DNA of 15,801 bases from assembly GCA_021791345.1 (NCBI GenBank), contig JAJYWT010000002.1:1-15801 (forward strand), read 5' to 3'. The notes under the pieces are model-generated. The model ran no database searches, had not been told where the DNA came from, and worked only from the letters and a program-made list of their open reading frames with translations. Below are positions 14,174-15,801 of this stretch, piece by piece; the first letter of the stretch is position 1; each line of letters starts with the position of its first letter. Source of the stretch: a bacterium (GTDB lineage Bacteria > Chloroflexota > Dormibacteria > UBA8260 > Bog-877). The position numbers and the translations under genes are program-made.

Positions 14174-15665
14174 GAGCGTGGTGAGCGGCAACCCAGGCCA
14201 CCCCCCTTCCTCCTTCGTCCCCGGGACCTGGGAGGAGTCCGACAAGCTCCACGAGGCTTGCGGTGTCTTCGGTGCATTCGCGCCCGGCGATCAGGTCGCC
14301 AACCTCTGCTATCTCGGCATCTATGCGCTCCAGCACCGGGGGCAGGAATCGGCCGGGATCTGCGTCTCCGATGGAGAGCAGCTGCGGCTGCAGCGCGACA
14401 TGGGGCTGGTATCGCAGGTGTTCACCGAGGAGTCGCTGGGCAAGCTCGAGGGGAGCATCGGCCTGGCGCACACCCGCTACTCCACCACCGGCTCGTCGCA
14501 GGTCACCAACGCCCAGCCCTTCACCTTCGAGCACGGCCAGCTGGGTCCGGTGGCGATCTCCCACAACGGCAATCTCACCAACGCCCAGGCCCTGCGCCAC
14601 AACCTCTTCGAGGAGGGCTACTCCTTCAACACCTCCAGCGACACCGAGGTGCTGGCCGGCCTGCTCTCGCGCACCCCGGGGGACAGTCTGGAGGTCGTCC
14701 TGCAGCGCTGCCTGCCGCGGGTCCTGGGGGCCTACTCGCTGGGGTTCCTGACCCGCGACAGCCTGGTCGCGGCCCGCGACGAGCTCGGGCTGCGGCCGCT
14801 GTGCATCGGCCGCCTGGGGGAGCTGGACGCCCCGGGGGGCCACGGCTACATCATCGCCAGCGAGAGCTGCGCGCTCGATGTGATCGGCGCCCGGCTGGTC
14901 CGGGAGGTGCGGCCCGGTGAGATCGTGACCATCGACCGGGACGGGTTGCACAGCGCCCGCTTCGGCGAGACCCGGGATCCCGCGATGTGCTCGTTCGAGT
15001 TCATCTACTTCTCGCGGCCGGACTCGGTCATCCAGGATCGCAACCTCTACGAGGTGCGGCTGGCCATGGGCCGGAGGCTGGCCGAGGAGGCGCCGGTGGA
15101 GGGTGACCTGGTGATCCCGCTGCCCGACTCGGGAACCCCGGCGGCGATCGGGTACGCCCAGGCCAGCGGGATCCCCTTCGCCGAGGGGATGATCAAGTCG
15201 CGCTACATCAACCGCACCTTCATCCAGCCCCAGCAGGGGATGCGCGACAGTGGGGTGCGCCTGAAGTTCAACCCCATGCCCCACGTGCTGACGGGCAAGC
15301 GGGTGGTGCTGGTGGACGACTCCATCGTGCGCGGCTCCACCTCGCGGCAGATCGTGGAGGCGCTGCGCCGGGCCGGCGCCGCGGCGGTGCACATGCGGGT
15401 CGCCTCCCCTCCCATCCGCTTTCCCTGCTTCATGGGGATCGACATCGCCAGCCGCAGTGAGCTGATCGCCGCGGGCCGGAGCGCCGAGGAGGTGGGCCGC
15501 GTCATCGGGGCCGACTCGCTGGAGTACCTGAGCCTGGACGGCCTGCGCTGGGCGCTGAACTCGGCCCCCGGGCAGGCCGGTTTCTGCTTCGCCTGTCTGG
15601 ACGGGATCTATCCCCTCCAGGTCCCCCAGCAGCTGGAGATGGACAAGCTGGCGCTGGAAGGGTGA
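14169..15665 (+). CDS. purF: Amidophosphoribosyltransferase (glutamine PRPP amidotransferase)
   Basis: PurF makes phosphoribosylamine from PRPP and glutamine, the first committed step. Numbering from the ATG at 14169 (498 aa): the N-terminal Ntn-hydrolase domain begins after a propeptide at Cys31 ('HEACGVFGAF'), with 'HTRYSTTG' (101-108) and 'ISHNGNLTN' (130-138). The phosphoribosyltransferase domain has the PRPP loop 'VVLVDDSIVRGSTS' (379-392). Cys274, Cys420, Cys473 and Cys476 match the four ligands of the [4Fe-4S] cluster in Bacillus-type PurF, so this is the cluster-bearing, proprotein-processed class. The start is uncertain: TTG 14163, ATG 14169 and GTG 14178/14181 are all in frame and none has a Shine-Dalgarno. 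It follows purL after 34 nt and overlaps purM by 4 nt. Confidence 0.96.
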   Translation: MLSVVSGNPGHPPSSFVPGTWEESDKLHEACGVFGAFAPGDQVANLCYLGIYALQHRGQESAGICVSDGEQLRLQRDMGLVSQVFTEESLGKLEGSIGLAHTRYSTTGSSQVTNAQPFTFEHGQLGPVAISHNGNLTNAQALRHNLFEEGYSFNTSSDTEVLAGLLSRTPGDSLEVVLQRCLPRVLGAYSLGFLTRDSLVAARDELGLRPLCIGRLGELDAPGGHGYIIASESCALDVIGARLVREVRPGEIVTIDRDGLHSARFGETRDPAMCSFEFIYFSRPDSVIQDRNLYEVRLAMGRRLAEEAPVEGDLVIPLPDSGTPAAIGYAQASGIPFAEGMIKSRYINRTFIQPQQGMRDSGVRLKFNPMPHVLTGKRVVLVDDSIVRGSTSRQIVEALRRAGAAAVHMRVASPPIRFPCFMGIDIASRSELIAAGRSAEEVGRVIGADSLEYLSLDGLRWALNSAPGQAGFCFACLDGIYPLQVPQQLEMDKLALEG

Positions 15666-15801
15666 GCCAGCAGGTGGAGGGGGCGCCGGTCCCCGGGCAG
15701 TACGTGCGAGCCGGGGTCGACAGGAGCCGGGCGGAGCAGGCGATCCGGCGCGTCGCCGAGCTTGCCGCCACCACCCACATGCCGTCCCTGATGGCCGGGA
15801 T
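15662..15801 (+). CDS. purM: Phosphoribosylformylglycinamidine cyclo-ligase (AIR synthetase), N-terminal fragment
   Basis: The GTG at 15662 overlaps the purF stop (GTGA), and the frame runs off the right edge with 46 codons visible. 'YVRAGVDRSRAEQAIRRV' followed by 'THMPSLMAGI' matches the PurM N-terminus (consensus Y-x-x-AGVD...TH-x-P-x-V-x-x-G-I-G-G-F-G). PurM uses ATP to close FGAM into aminoimidazole ribotide. Its place right after purF follows the Bacillus order purQLFM. The assignment rests on a short segment plus strong context. Confidence 0.85.
   Translation, partial: MSQQVEGAPVPGQYVRAGVDRSRAEQAIRRVAELAATTHMPSLMAG

Noticed and set aside
13821..15392. 523-codon minus-strand frame opposite purL and purF
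   Set aside because: Antisense shadow. It spans two genes on the other strand and has no recognisable fold or motif.

Overview
The window is a GC-rich bacterial chromosome segment (by eye roughly two thirds G+C). It has many GTG/TTG starts, tightly overlapping operon genes and a Gram-positive-type purine cluster with separate purS, purQ and purL. An ECF sigma factor is paired with a membrane-anchored beta-propeller/Ig-like protein. Together these suggest a Terrabacteria lineage such as Chloroflexota, Candidatus Dormibacterota or a deep actinobacterial relative. That placement is inference from gene style, as no rRNA gene or taxonomic marker tree is available here.

Region 1 (1 to about 5600) is accessory. 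It opens with the 3' end of a secreted Ig-like repeat protein, closed by a strong hairpin terminator. About 1.35 kb of gene-poor sequence follows, holding decayed pieces of two unrelated transposases: IS1634-like at about 1573-1980 and ISAs1-like at about 2072-2416. Next is an intact vapBC-type toxin-antitoxin pair on the minus strand, with an inverted repeat at its start. Another 0.75 kb of gene-poor sequence contains one decayed coding fragment and a perfect 14-bp palindrome. The region ends with a tyrosine recombinase on the minus strand that has an unusual C-terminal extension.

Region 2 (about 5680-8555, minus strand) is a two-gene regulatory operon. An ECF sigma factor overlaps by 8 nt a 767-residue protein with a cytoplasmic N-terminus, one membrane helix, an SbsA-like Ig domain, a TolB/PD40-like propeller and a second Ig-like domain. 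The second protein is the likely cognate anti-sigma or envelope sensor. A candidate ECF-type promoter lies upstream of the sigma gene, back to back with the -10 element proposed for the purine operon.

Region 3 (8755 to the end, plus strand) is a compact de novo purine operon, purB-purC-purS-purQ-purL-purF-purM, with purM cut by the window edge. Most junctions overlap or abut (TGATG, TTG one base after a stop, GTGA). PurF supplies phosphoribosylamine, PurSQL form the FGAM synthase complex, PurM closes the imidazole ring, PurC makes SAICAR and PurB releases fumarate. I saw no tRNA, rRNA or CRISPR array. I also found no clearly unprecedented system. The most unusual items are the sigma/propeller pair with its shared divergent promoter region, the cysteine rearrangement in the last Ig module, and the integrase C-terminal extension.
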